Shown: positions 11,369-21,605 of the stretch, piece after piece
How the letters are laid out: the number at the start of each line of letters is the position of its first letter
Numbering within the stretch: the first letter of the stretch is position 1
From: Camarhynchus parvulus
Lineage: Eukaryota; Chordata; Aves; Passeriformes; Thraupidae
Reading direction: 5' to 3'
Length of the DNA stretch: 64,000 nt
Assembly (NCBI RefSeq): GCF_901933205.1
Contig: NC_044596.1
Location: 2,048,001-2,112,000, forward strand
Translations under genes and position numbers: made by a program
Notes under the pieces: model-generated
Database searches by the model: none
Told to the model about the DNA's origin: nothing
Seen by the model: only the letters and a program-made list of their open reading frames with translations

Positions 11369-11757
11369 ATGGAACGGAATTATGGAATGGTTTGGGTTGG
11401 AAGAGACCTCAAAGCTCATCCAGTCCCATCCCTGCCATGGCAGGGACACCTTCCACCATCCCAGGCTGCTCCAAGCCCCATCCAGCCTGGCCTTGGGCAC
11501 TGCCAGGGATCCAGGGGCAGCCACAGCTGCTCTGGGTACCCTGTGCCAGGGTCTCAGCACCCTGCCAGGGAACAATTCCTGCCCAATATCCCATCCATCC
11601 CTGCCCTCTGGCAGTGGGAGCCATTCCCTGTGTCCTGTCACTCCAGGCCCTTGTCCAAAGTCCCTCTCCAGCTCTCCTGGAGCCCCTTTAGGCCCTGGAA
11701 GGGGCTCTGAGCTCCCCCTGGAGACTTTTCAGGCTGAGCACCCCCAGCTCTCCCACC
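11369..11757 (-). mobile_element. CR1 LINE 3' region
   Basis: Reverse-oriented CR1 beginning with the complete 3' tail (GGAATGGTTTGGGTTGGAAG, then CCATGGCAGGGACACC). It extends through AACAATTCCTGCCCAATATC to the CTGAGCACCCCCAGCTC block. It directly abuts the TGATCC minisatellite. Confidence 0.9.
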
Positions 11758-12505
11758 CTGATCCCCCCTGATCCCACCCTGATCCCATCCTGATCCATCC
11801 TGATCCCATCCTGATCCCATCCTGATCCACCCTGATCCCCCCGATCCATCCTGATCCCATCCTGATCCACCCTGATCCACCCTGATCCCATCCTGATCCC
11901 ACTCTGATCCACCCTGATCCACCCTGATCCCATCCTGATCCCACTCTGATCCCACCCTGATCCAACCTGATCCCAGCCTGATCCACCCTGATCCCCCCGA
12001 TCCAGCCTGATCCCACCCTGATCCATCCTGATCCATCCTGATCCCAGCCTGATCCCAGCCTGATCCCACCCTGATCCCATCCCGATCCATCCTGATCCCC
12101 CTGATCCAGCCTGATCCCAGCCTGATCCCACCCTGATCCCATCCCGATCCATCCTGATCCCCCCTGATCCAGCCTGATCCCAGCCTGATCCCACCCTGAT
12201 CCCCCCTGATCCATCCTGATCCCACCCTGATCCATCCTGATCCCATCCTGATCCCACTCTGATCCCACCCTGATCCAACCTGATCCCAGCCTGATCCACC
12301 CTGATCCCCCTGATCCCATCCTGATCCCACCCTGATCCAACCTGATCCCAGCCTGATCCAAACTGATCCCCCCTGATCCATCCTGATCCCAGCCTGATCC
12401 CACCCTGATCCCAGCCTGATCCATCCTGATCCCATCCTGATCCCACCCTGATCCCAGCCTGATCCCAGCTGATCCCAGCCTGATCCCAGCTGATCCCACG
12501 GAGAT
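11758..12505. repeat. TGATCC minisatellite
   Basis: About 750 bp of degenerate units CTGATCC, CTGATCCCA(C/T)C and CTGATCCAGC. The - strand encodes an uninterrupted repetitive GSGWDQ/GSGWIR peptide in several frames, a by-product of a unit without stops. I see no start context, splice sites or flanking exon, so I do not call a gene. Confidence 0.95.
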
Positions 12506-14647
12506 CTCCAGCTGCTGAACCCAGAGTGTTCCCTGGCTGCAGCATCCCTGCACGTCCCCTCCCCAGGGCTGCTCCAGGCTCCCAGTTTAGTGCTGGACAG
12601 AGGATTTCAGGGGGAGGGGAAGGGCTGGGGGTGCTCAGTGTGCCCAGTTCCCACTCTCCTAACGAGATGCAGTCTCATAAATAACTCAAGCCCCAAACAG
12701 AGTTTATTTCTCACCCAGGAATGAGCAAACCTTGCAGCCTGGTTTGGCCAGGCCATGCCTGCCTTGCACAGATTTATTTTACTGCTCTGGCTACTCAGAG
12801 CCAATGGCCTTAATCCCATCCCTGCTGGAGGGAGATCTTAGAGCCCACAAAACCTGACCTAAGATGTTCTTTTTTCCCTCATCCCTGCTTTGCAGTGTTT
12901 TAAGATGTGTTGAAAAGCCAGATAAGCCAGGGAGAGGCTTAGGAGGGGTGCTGGGGTTCTGGGAATGGCCGAGCCCTGGAATGGTTCCTGCTGGGAGACA
13001 CGCTCTTCCCACACTGAGCAGGGCAGGGGGAATTTTCCACTGCAAAACCCCATTTATCACCCACCCTAAATCGTCTGACTGAGAGCTGGGGATGGCATTT
13101 TTCCTGCTTCTCTAGGTCCTGGTAGAAAGGAAGGTTTAAAGCAGCGTCCTGGGAATGCCTCCTGTTTTCCCCATAGCTGGAAGAAAAACAAATGTAAAAA
13201 TGCAGAGTTTCCCTAGGAAAAAATCAATCCCAGCTCTGCACCCAGCTGCTGGAGCCACCACAAAGCCACTTGGATGTGGGTTCACACCTTGCCATGGCTT
13301 TTGAGAGCCTTTTAATTAGGAGGCAGCACTAATGAGGGTAGCAGGGTTCTCTTGATGAGGTGTTGCAGGGCAATGCCTGATCCTGGCTCCTGGCACAGCT
13401 GGGAAACCTGGATTCACTCCCTGCTCTTGAGCAAGCAGGCTCGTGCCTCAGTTTCCCCATCTGGGTGTTCTCTCCCGGGGAATGCTGGGCTGCCGAGAGA
13501 ATGTCTTTAGGAAAAAAAAAAATAAATTAAGGAGGTGTTTGTGAATTCTGCAAAAAGCAGCTCTGGGAGTCAGCTGAGGACAGTCCCAGCTAATTGGGAG
13601 GGGAGAGCTGGGTTTTATTTCCCTATTAGAGCTCCCTGAAGGCTGGGCTGGCACAGAGCTGCGGGCACAGCAAGGGGCTGGCAGTGCCCACAGCCCCAGG
13701 GCCCCTTTTGCTGCACCTCAATGTCTATTTCTTGGAGAGATGACAGGAGGGAGAAGGAAAAACACGGTGCCAGTGTGGCAGCAAGGTTACCCCTCCCTCA
13801 ATTGTCCCCAGCCCCCTTGGTGGGGACAGTTGGCTCCTTCCCAGCCCATGTCAGTGCCGCACGCTGAGCTTGGCTCGGCACAGAACACAGCGCTCCTCCC
13901 AGCCAGCTGGGGACCAGGGAAAACCTTGTTTTCCTGGAAAAGGGCATCTTGGAGAGGTGCAACAAAGCCCCACGGACCCGTCTGCTGCCTCCAGCAGCTC
14001 CTTCTCCATCCCTGGAGCGCGGATTTGCTGCTGCTCCTTGAGGGCTGGGACCCCACTCGCTTTTGTTTCCTCCCCCATCCCTTTTATTTTAGCTGATTCA
14101 TGGAATTCTGCTCTGGCAGCAGCGTGTTGCTTTAAGCTGTTTACTCGAGTTCAGGAGGCGACAGCTCACGGGGTATTTTTAGCTCTCCGGGTAGCGGAGC
14201 GGGATTAAAATGCAGTCAGTGTTACAGACGCTGGGGCTGAATCAGTATTCCTGCACAAGCCTCTCCGTGCCAGCCTTCTCCATTGAGTGTCTGAAAAACC
14301 CAAGTTTCCATGGAGACCCAGCTCCAGGGCAACCCGTTTTCCTTGCAAAAATAATGATGATGATAATAATAATAAAAAAAAAATAAAAAAAAACTGTGGC
14401 AGGTAGAGAGCGGGTGCCAGGCCTGGGCATGGGGTGGCTGTAAATCCCCATTCCTTCCTGCTGGGGCTGGGGGTGTGGGTGGGAAGTGCTGGTGAAGGTG
14501 GTTGGGTGTGGGCTGTGCTGCTCCATCCACCCCATGGCCCTTTTTGGGGTTTTTGGGAGCTGGGTGTGCTCCCCTGGGGGGTTTTGCTGTGGGGAAAAGG
14601 GGCAACGTGGTGCCCAGGTTGGGTTGGAATGGTGGAAACAGGAATTC

Positions 14648-14711
14648 TGATTTAGCTCATTAAGTTCCTGGAGATGTTACCCCAACTCCAGGTACTTAAT
14701 GAGCCAAATCA
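14648..14711. repeat. inverted repeat, 25-bp stem and 14-nt loop
   Basis: The arm at 14648-14672 (starts TGATTTAGCTCATTAAG) is complementary to 14687-14711 (ends ATGAGCCAAATCA) at 23 of 25 positions. The loop is 14673-14686. It could be a microRNA-like precursor, a MITE remnant or a cruciform site. Nothing in the flanks decides between these. Confidence 0.8.
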
Positions 14712-15284
14712 GGAGATTCTCTTACCCATGTTGGAACTGGGTAATCTTGTGCCCCGGGGCATCTCTGAAAGGGCTCTCCCGGGGCAGGTTTGTCTCCAGC
14801 CCAATGTGTGGGTGCAGAAACACCCTCAGAGGACACAAGGATGAAGGTGGTGACACCACAGGGCTGTCTTGTCTTGGTTTGCTTGTTGGCCAATGTAGAG
14901 ACATCAACCATGAGACTCTCCCATGGAGAAGAGACCAAAATGTTGGGTTCTCTGTTATTTTCTAGCCTGGCACATTTCCCCCTTCATCTCCCCCTCCTGC
15001 TGCATCTTCCTTGGTAATTTGGAAGAGAAAAAGAGAAAAATTCTTCGTTCTTGCAGGAATTTCCTCTAACTTCTCCTGCCTGTGGTCAGGACTCTCCCCA
15101 GCTGGCGCAGTGACAGTGTTGGGTGGCAAAGCAGGAGAAAACCCAGTGCTCCCAGTGTGGCACTGGGGAAGATTCAGCAAGAGGGACCCACCATGAGATG
15201 GCTGCTTGGTTTTCCCAACAACCACAGCATGATTGGCCTGGGGACGTGTCCAGTGGCACTCTTGGAGACCCCCTTGGTGGGGAT

Positions 15285-15418
15285 GTGGGCAGGGGTGAGA
15301 TGTTGGACCCAGGAGCTGATCTCTGCTCTTGCAGCTCCTCCTTGGTGGGCAGGGGTGAGATGTTGGACCCAGGAGCTGATCTCTGCTCGTGCAGCTCCTT
15401 GGTGGGCAGGGGATTACC
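15285..15418 (+). repeat. 60-bp tandem repeat, about 2.2 copies
   Basis: Units start GTGGGCAGGGGTGAGATGTT at 15285 and 15345, and a partial third unit starts near 15402. Copies 1 and 2 are nearly identical, so the duplication is recent. Confidence 0.9.
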
Positions 15419-17078
15419 CAGGTACTCTCTCTTGCAGTCCTCCTTGGTGGGAGGGGAGATTGCCCAGAACTATTTTTGAGGTCGTCCCTGGGGATGATTC
15501 CCAAACAAGCCATACCCCTGAGCCCACTGAGATCCAAACTGGAGCCACAGCATTTCCTGCCAGTTGTTTTCCCCCTGCTCTGGTGGGATTTCTCCATGTG
15601 GTGATCCAGCATGTGGAAACCTTGAAAACCTGACCTGGAGCCGCTTGTATCTGCCCCAAGGGAGGCTGAAAAGCACAATGAGATTGGAGACAAAGCAGAG
15701 GACAGCTCCTGGTCAGCCCCAGCACCTCCTCCCTGCACAGGAGTGCTGCATCTGCAGGGACAGTGACATGGAAATGCTGGGTAGGGATGGACCAGGGAGG
15801 GACCAGCTCTGGGGGATGAGCTGCTCCTGGCAGCAGAAGGCTCCCCAGACCCAGATATCCTGGTGAGATCTCTGTCCTAGGGGTGCCTGTGAGAGCAGGT
15901 GGGATCCAAGGAGAGGTGGAAGGCTGCAGACAGGCACGAGCCACCGAAGCTCTGGTGCAATCAGGCACTTCAAGGCCACGTCGTTCACAGCACAGTTCAT
16001 TATTTTGATTTTCCAAACCAGTCATGGGCAGCCGCGGTTGAACAAATTGCTCCATTTTCAAAGCAGAGTTTGTGCTTTGCCATCCATTACCTGGGGAAAA
16101 ATCCTGAAATCCCATCTGTGGAGAAGCTTCCTCGCTTTCTCAGAGGTGTTTTCATTAGAAGAGCAATGGGTGTTTAACATCCCGTGTCCTCCGAGCCAAA
16201 TCCAACTCACACACTTGTACCAAACCAAATGATTTTTGCTGCAGCTCCTCTCAGCCGGATTGATTAACATTTCTGCCCAAGCAAAGAAAATGTCCCGTGG
16301 AAAGGCTTCTTTTGATCTGAAAACTGTTGTCATCGGCTTTTTTTAATTGAGAACCACTTCCACTGGCACTAATGGCTGCTCCCCCAGCCCTGCCCTGCGC
16401 TCAGCACGCCTGAAACTGTTCCTTTCCAACGGATTATTTCCCAGGATTGGAAACAGCTGACACGATGGGATTTCATCTCCATTCACAGAGAATTTAGGCA
16501 GACTTGTTCCTATTCAGGCCGTGCTCAGAAAATGGGATGTTTTCCTTGTTCTCGGTAATAAAAAAGGAAAAAAGTCATTTTTCTGCCCAACTCCTTGCTT
16601 TTTGTAGCCTTGGAAACTGTGTTGTTCCCCACGGAGTCAAGGGGGTGCTGCCAGAGGCACTTTGGTGCTGGAGGGTTGTGGTTGGATCGTGGATTTGGCC
16701 GAGGTTTGGCACAGCTCAGGACAAGGCCAGCCCTCCCTGTGCTGCCAGGGTGTGGACATTCCTCTGGGATGCAAGGTGTGACCTGATCCCCTGGGAATGC
16801 TGTCACCACAGCAGGAGTGTCCCAGGGAGTCTCCTTCTCCCTGGGTCAGGGACCACATGCCAAGGGCATTCTCAAAACGCTGCCAGAAGCTCCGCGGTAA
16901 CCAGGGGCTGGTTTCCTGCGTGTCTGAGGCTGCATGAAACAAATGCAAATGAATTCATTCTTATCCCTGCCTGAGCTGCTCCATTGTCAGCCTTTGTTTT
17001 CTTCCCAGCATGAGCAAGTCCCTGGCTTTGCTAAATGCTCCCAGAAAATGGGATTTGTGGAACAGCCTGCAAGGAAAA

Positions 17079-17673
17079 CAACCAACCAACCAACCAACCA
17101 ATCCCCCAAATAACCAACCAACCAACCAACCAACCAACCTACCCACCAACCAATCCACCAGCCAACCAACCCACCAACCAACCAACCACTCCCCAAACCA
17201 ACCAGCCACCCCACCACCCCCCAAACCAACCAGCCACCCCCCAAACCAACCCACCAACCAACCAACCCACCAACCAACCCACCAACCAACCAATCAACCA
17301 ACCAACCCACCAACCAACCCACCAACCAACCAACCCACCAACCAACCCACCAACCAACCAATCCACCAACCAATCCATCAACCAACTAACCAACCAACCA
17401 CCCCACCACCCCCCAAACCAACCAACCACCCCCAAATCAACCCACCAACCAATCAATCAACCAACCAATCAATCAACCAACCAACCCACCAACCAACCCA
17501 CCCACCAACCAATCAACCCACCAACTAACCACCCAACCACCCCACCACCCCCCAAACCAACCAACCAACCGATCAACCAACCAACCAACCAACCCACCAA
17601 CCAACCATCTCACCAACTAACCCATCAACCATTAACCAACCAACCAACCCACCAACCCACCACCCCCCAAACC
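17079..17673. repeat. (CCAA)n-type satellite
   Basis: Nearly 600 bp built from CCAA and CCAACCCA steps with interspersed CACCCCCCAAA. The tetranucleotide reads as a four-residue peptide cycle (NQPT) on the + strand and as GWLV-like on the - strand, giving long spurious frames of up to about 215 codons. It is a simple repeat, not a gene. Confidence 0.95.
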
Positions 17674-18008
17674 AAGCTGTAGCACTCCAGATACCCACTG
17701 ACTTTATTTCAGTGACCTGGCTGAGTTCTCCATGGGAGCCTGTGGCCCTTCCTGGAGAAAGGAAGGTTTTTGCAGCTTCATTCAAAGGCTGCACTCAATG
17801 TGCTTAGAGGTGTTTCCCACCTCAGTGATTCTGTGATTCCCAGCAGCGATGGCCACACAGGGGTGGCAGAGGCAGGTGATAATCCTGATGCATTCAAGCC
17901 CTGGTGGGAAGCACTCTGCACTGGAGCACAGAGCCCTCCCTTGAGCACGGAGGGTGCAGGAGACACGGCCAGGGGGAGAGTGAAGTCCAAGGAGCAGCTT
18001 TCACTATG
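17674..18008. other. short spacer with possible CR1 tail fragment
   Basis: Around 17800-17842 a segment ending CAGTGATTCTGTGATTCC resembles the extreme CR1 3' terminus on the + strand. The rest is unique. Confidence 0.4.
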
Positions 18009-18150
18009 GATCATGGAATGCTTTGGGCTGGAGGGGACCTTAAACCCCATCCCATCCCACCTCCTGCCATGGCAGGGACACCTCCCACTAGCCCAGGTTG
18101 CTCCAAGCCCCATCCAGCCTGGCCTTGGACACTGCCAGGGATGGATGGCT
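18009..18150 (-). mobile_element. CR1 LINE 3'-tail fragment
   Basis: Reverse-oriented CR1 tail, including CTTTGGGCTGGAGGGGACCT, CCATGGCAGGGACACC and CCATCCAGCCTGGCCTTGG. It is truncated at about 140 bp. Confidence 0.85.
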
Positions 18151-20672
18151 GCTTCCAGCTGGAAGAGATACCATCTCCTCCCAAACTGGCAGCAAAGGGA
18201 AGGGCAGTGGTGCCCAAGCAGCTCTGCCAGGCTGCAGCAGCTCCTTGCAGGGCCAGCCCAGCACTGTCCCCTTTGAATATTTCCACTTTCCCTGCAATCG
18301 CCTCAGCCCCTCTCCAGGGGACCCCAACCCCCTCCAGCCCCTGCTTTGCATTTATAGCTGCCACTTGCAGCTCTTTCGTTGTTTTCTGCTGTTCATTTTA
18401 AAAAAAGGCAGCTGACACCATCTCGCTGTTCATGGAAGGAAACTATTTAGGGACACAACCAGTGGGTTTTGGAAAACTTACCATAACGGGAGAGCTGCGG
18501 TTCCTTCCAGGCGTGCACCCTCCCTGCTCCCTGCCAGCCAGCTCTGCTCAACAGGACACTTTTAATGGGATGTTAACAACTCCAAAAAATACCACAGAGC
18601 AGAATAATTGGGAGTCAGCTGCAGCTGGGGGCTCTTCGTGCTTCCCCAGTGCTGTCCCTCTCGGAGAGGGACGTCACATTCCCGTCACTGCTTTAAGTGT
18701 CCTTGGAGCCAGTCGGGTATGTTGAAAGCCAGGGTGAGCTGAGGAGCTTGGCAGGGCTGGGGTTTGTGGGGAGAAATGGCTTTTTAAGAGATTGGGGTTA
18801 TAAAAGAGCTCATCTGGAGCAGCACTTTGGAAGAGATTAAGGAGGAGAAGGGAAGGGGCAAGTTCTCCTCTCTGGTCTTGGCTGTGGCCATGATGGGGGG
18901 GTTGTGTTGTCTCCGTGCAGCAGAATGAGAGCTCCTGTATCGCAGAAAATGATGGGGATAAATTGGGGATAGACGGTGAGGAACCCCCTTGGTGTCCCCC
19001 ATTCTCTGCTAAAACCCCTCAAGAGACGCCGTGGATTAAAATTCCTGTTTGTGGCGCTGCTGCTCTGATCTCAGGCAGCCCCTCCTGCCCCTTGCTCGGA
19101 ATTCTTGGGCTTTTGCTTCTAAATTTATCCCTTTTGGGGCAGGAGGGGTATGGAGGAGGGCAGATGATAGATAAGGAGGAGGAGAAGCACTTCTTTCTCT
19201 CTGGGTTCATTGTCTAATCAAAGGGAGCCCGACTTTAAAGGCTCCTTGTTCAGCCGACAGGGAACATGCATCATTAAAAATGTTCAAGAGCTTTTGTTCC
19301 TCAGTACCTCTTTGAAATTGCTGCCAATGACCAGGCTTGGAGCAACCTGGTCTAGTGGAAAGTGGCCCTGCCCGTGGCAGGGGGTTGGAACACGATGGGC
19401 TTTAGGAGCCTCCCCTCCAAAACCATTCCAGGATTCTAAACAGGGCCTTGGCCGTGCTGGTCCTTCCCCTCCTCATCAGGAAACACAACAGGGACCCAGC
19501 TCCTAGGAAAAGGGATTTAAATGCAGGAGCTCCTAGGAAAAGGGATTTAAATGCAGGAGCTCCTTGGGCTGGGATCTCCCCACCCCAAAATATAGCATGC
19601 AGTAGGAATTGTCTTTTTTTCATGTTCATCCCCTCTCCCCATTTCCCTCTGAAACTGCACAGATGTTGCTGGAGCCAGAGAGGCATTTCGGGATAAACCA
19701 GGGATGTTTTCCTCTCTCTGGTGTGTAAAAAGGCAACTGCTGGGGGGTATGGCCGTGTTCCTAAACCAGCTGTACCCAAAACACCAAGCCAGGGGAGGAA
19801 GGTGATGCACAGAGGGGTTCAGCTCTCCAATCTGCACCGCCTGTTTGGGTCATGGTTTATTAGGGTCGGGACCCGCTTTTGTCCCCTCTGATGACAGCTC
19901 TGGGGGCAGGATGGGGCCAGGACTCTGCAGAGGACTCGGCTGCGGCTGCGGGGGAGCTGCGGGCAGGGGGGGCGGTGGGCGCTCGGCCGTGCCCAGGATG
20001 ATGCTGCTCTCGGCGGATCGATGCTAATCCCGTTGTCTGCGCTGCAGAGCCGGAACCGCCCCGAGGGCCACGGGCAGGAGCGAGGGCTGAATCGGGATGG
20101 CTCCCGAGGGGCTCCGGTGCATCCTTGTGCCAGCTGATCCTAAAAGAGGTGCAACAAGGGATTCTCGACTTCCACAGTGGGCATGGAGCTGCTGTTGAGG
20201 GAAGGGCTCCTGTCTCTGGTGGTCACGGTTTGTGCCCATCCTTAAAACCTCACTGGAGGGAGGAAAAACAGAATTTTCTTAGTGAGTTTATTCCTTTGTG
20301 AGCTCCATCCTTTGTGAGCCCCAACCTTTACTCCTGGCTCCTCTCCCCACATTTCATTGCTGCTTTTTCCGTGCACGTTTTCAGCCTGCAGGATAAAATC
20401 ACCTCCTGAGCTGCCCCCCTCAACACCCCAGTGCTGCTGCATTTCCTTGGGATCACGCCCTTCCCAAGACGCTGCAAGAACCATTCTCAGGGTTTTTCCC
20501 TCCAGATTTCCCCCGTGGAGGATGCAGGTGGATGGGTTTTGCCTGGCCTGATTGAAATTCGGCTCAGCACAGCCTGGCTGGCGATCAGTCGGCTCGGAGC
20601 GGCTGAAACGGCACCGAGCAGCCCCGGCCGGGCAATGGGGCTGGGAACGGGCGGGACCTGCTGGGCTGGGGG
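18151..20672. other. gene-free stretch with a CpG-rich patch
   Basis: Unique sequence apart from the CR1 tail at 19331-19440 and a perfect 30-bp tandem pair at about 19498-19557 (GGAAAAGGGATTTAAATGCA in each). A CpG-rich patch lies at about 19900-20120. No exon is established. Confidence 0.4.
19331..19440 (+). mobile_element. CR1 LINE 3'-tail fragment
   Basis: Sense CR1 terminus, including CTTGGAGCAACCTGGTCTAG, then GTGGCAGGGGGTTGGAAC, and ending CCATTCCAGGATTCTAAA. Confidence 0.85.
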
Positions 20673-21600
20673 TGTCACGATCCGTCCTTACAAACGGGGT
20701 TTGTGATGGTTCGTGGATTTGATCTCAGGGTGCAAAAAGAACCGACACGGCACAGGGGGTTTGCAGTGATAATCAAAACAAATGCACCTTTATGGAATGA
20801 ACACAGCAACATGCGATAGAGGGATTGAGGGAGAGAAAAATATAGAGAAAGAGAGAGAAAAGAGAGAGAGAGAGAGGGGAGTATCGCTACCAAATGTAGA
20901 GACGAAGTCCTTTGGTCCAGTCCAGTCGAGGATCTGCCTGTTATGCTGGGGAGATCTCAAAATCTCTAGCTAACTCAGAGGTTTTTATTATGATAATTCT
21001 ATTGAAAATTGCGAGGTGGAGGAAACAGATACAATAAGGAATAGCTGTAACAGGTAGTCCATGCTCTCAGCAGTAAACGAGAGCCATTGTCTTCTTGGCC
21101 CAGCGGTCACAACCTGCAGGCAAACATCTCGCTTTGGTCAGCTTGCCTCCCCCACACACCTGCCCCGGGCTGGGGGTGTCAGTCCCAGTCCTTGGGAGGA
21201 GCAGAGGGGCCTTTTCACATGGGGGTTCCATGTCTTTGATGGAGAGGCTCCTTCCATCTCAGTCTGTCTGTCACTGTGGTTGTAAAACAGGTGAGGGTCT
21301 TCTGCAGGAGACCACCCAGAACTCAGGAGAAGTCCAGCCAGGCCGAGAGGTGGGACAGCTCCCAAGGCTGCTGTTGCAAAAAGGGCACGGTGCCCTCTTC
21401 TTTCTCATTGGGCTCAGTGTAGCATACAGCAAACACACCTGTGAACAATAACCTAGCAATGCTCTCAGATCTCAGGGCCTTGTTGGCATGTGACTTTCTC
21501 CTTCAGACCCAGAGATTCTAGACAGGGGGGGTCTTCTCTCCAGTGGTCTCCAAATGACGATCGTGAGGCAGATGAGGGAAAATTCGGACAGACTCTCACA
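20673..21600 (-). mobile_element. solo LTR, family C (ERVL-like duplication size)
   Basis: A 928-bp block with TGT...ACA ends (TGTCACGATCCG on the left, GACTCTCACA on the right) and five flanking G's on each side (20668-20672 and 21601-21605), consistent with a 5-bp target duplication. A homopolymer is weak evidence for that. The - strand carries AATAAA in the middle, suggesting sense is leftward. A (GA)n stretch lies near 20850-20880. No gag, pol or env reading frame is present. Confidence 0.75.
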
Positions 21601-21605
21601 GGGGG

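Larger units (their letters stand above)
12506..17078. other. gene-free stretch
   Basis: Mainly unique sequence. It contains a (A/T)-rich run at 14350-14395, an inverted repeat at 14648-14711 and a 60-bp tandem repeat at 15285-15418. Low-CpG, A/T-richer blocks near 14100-14300 and 16000-16330 could be conserved non-coding DNA, but I cannot test that here. Confidence 0.4.

Noticed and set aside
11638..12553. Overlapping - strand frames of 265-285 codons with GSGWDQ repeats
   Set aside because: They are generated by the TGATCC minisatellite, are open in three frames at once, and have no splice or start signals.
17010..17682. NQPT-repeat protein of up to 215 codons
   Set aside because: The tetranucleotide repeat is open in several frames and both strands.
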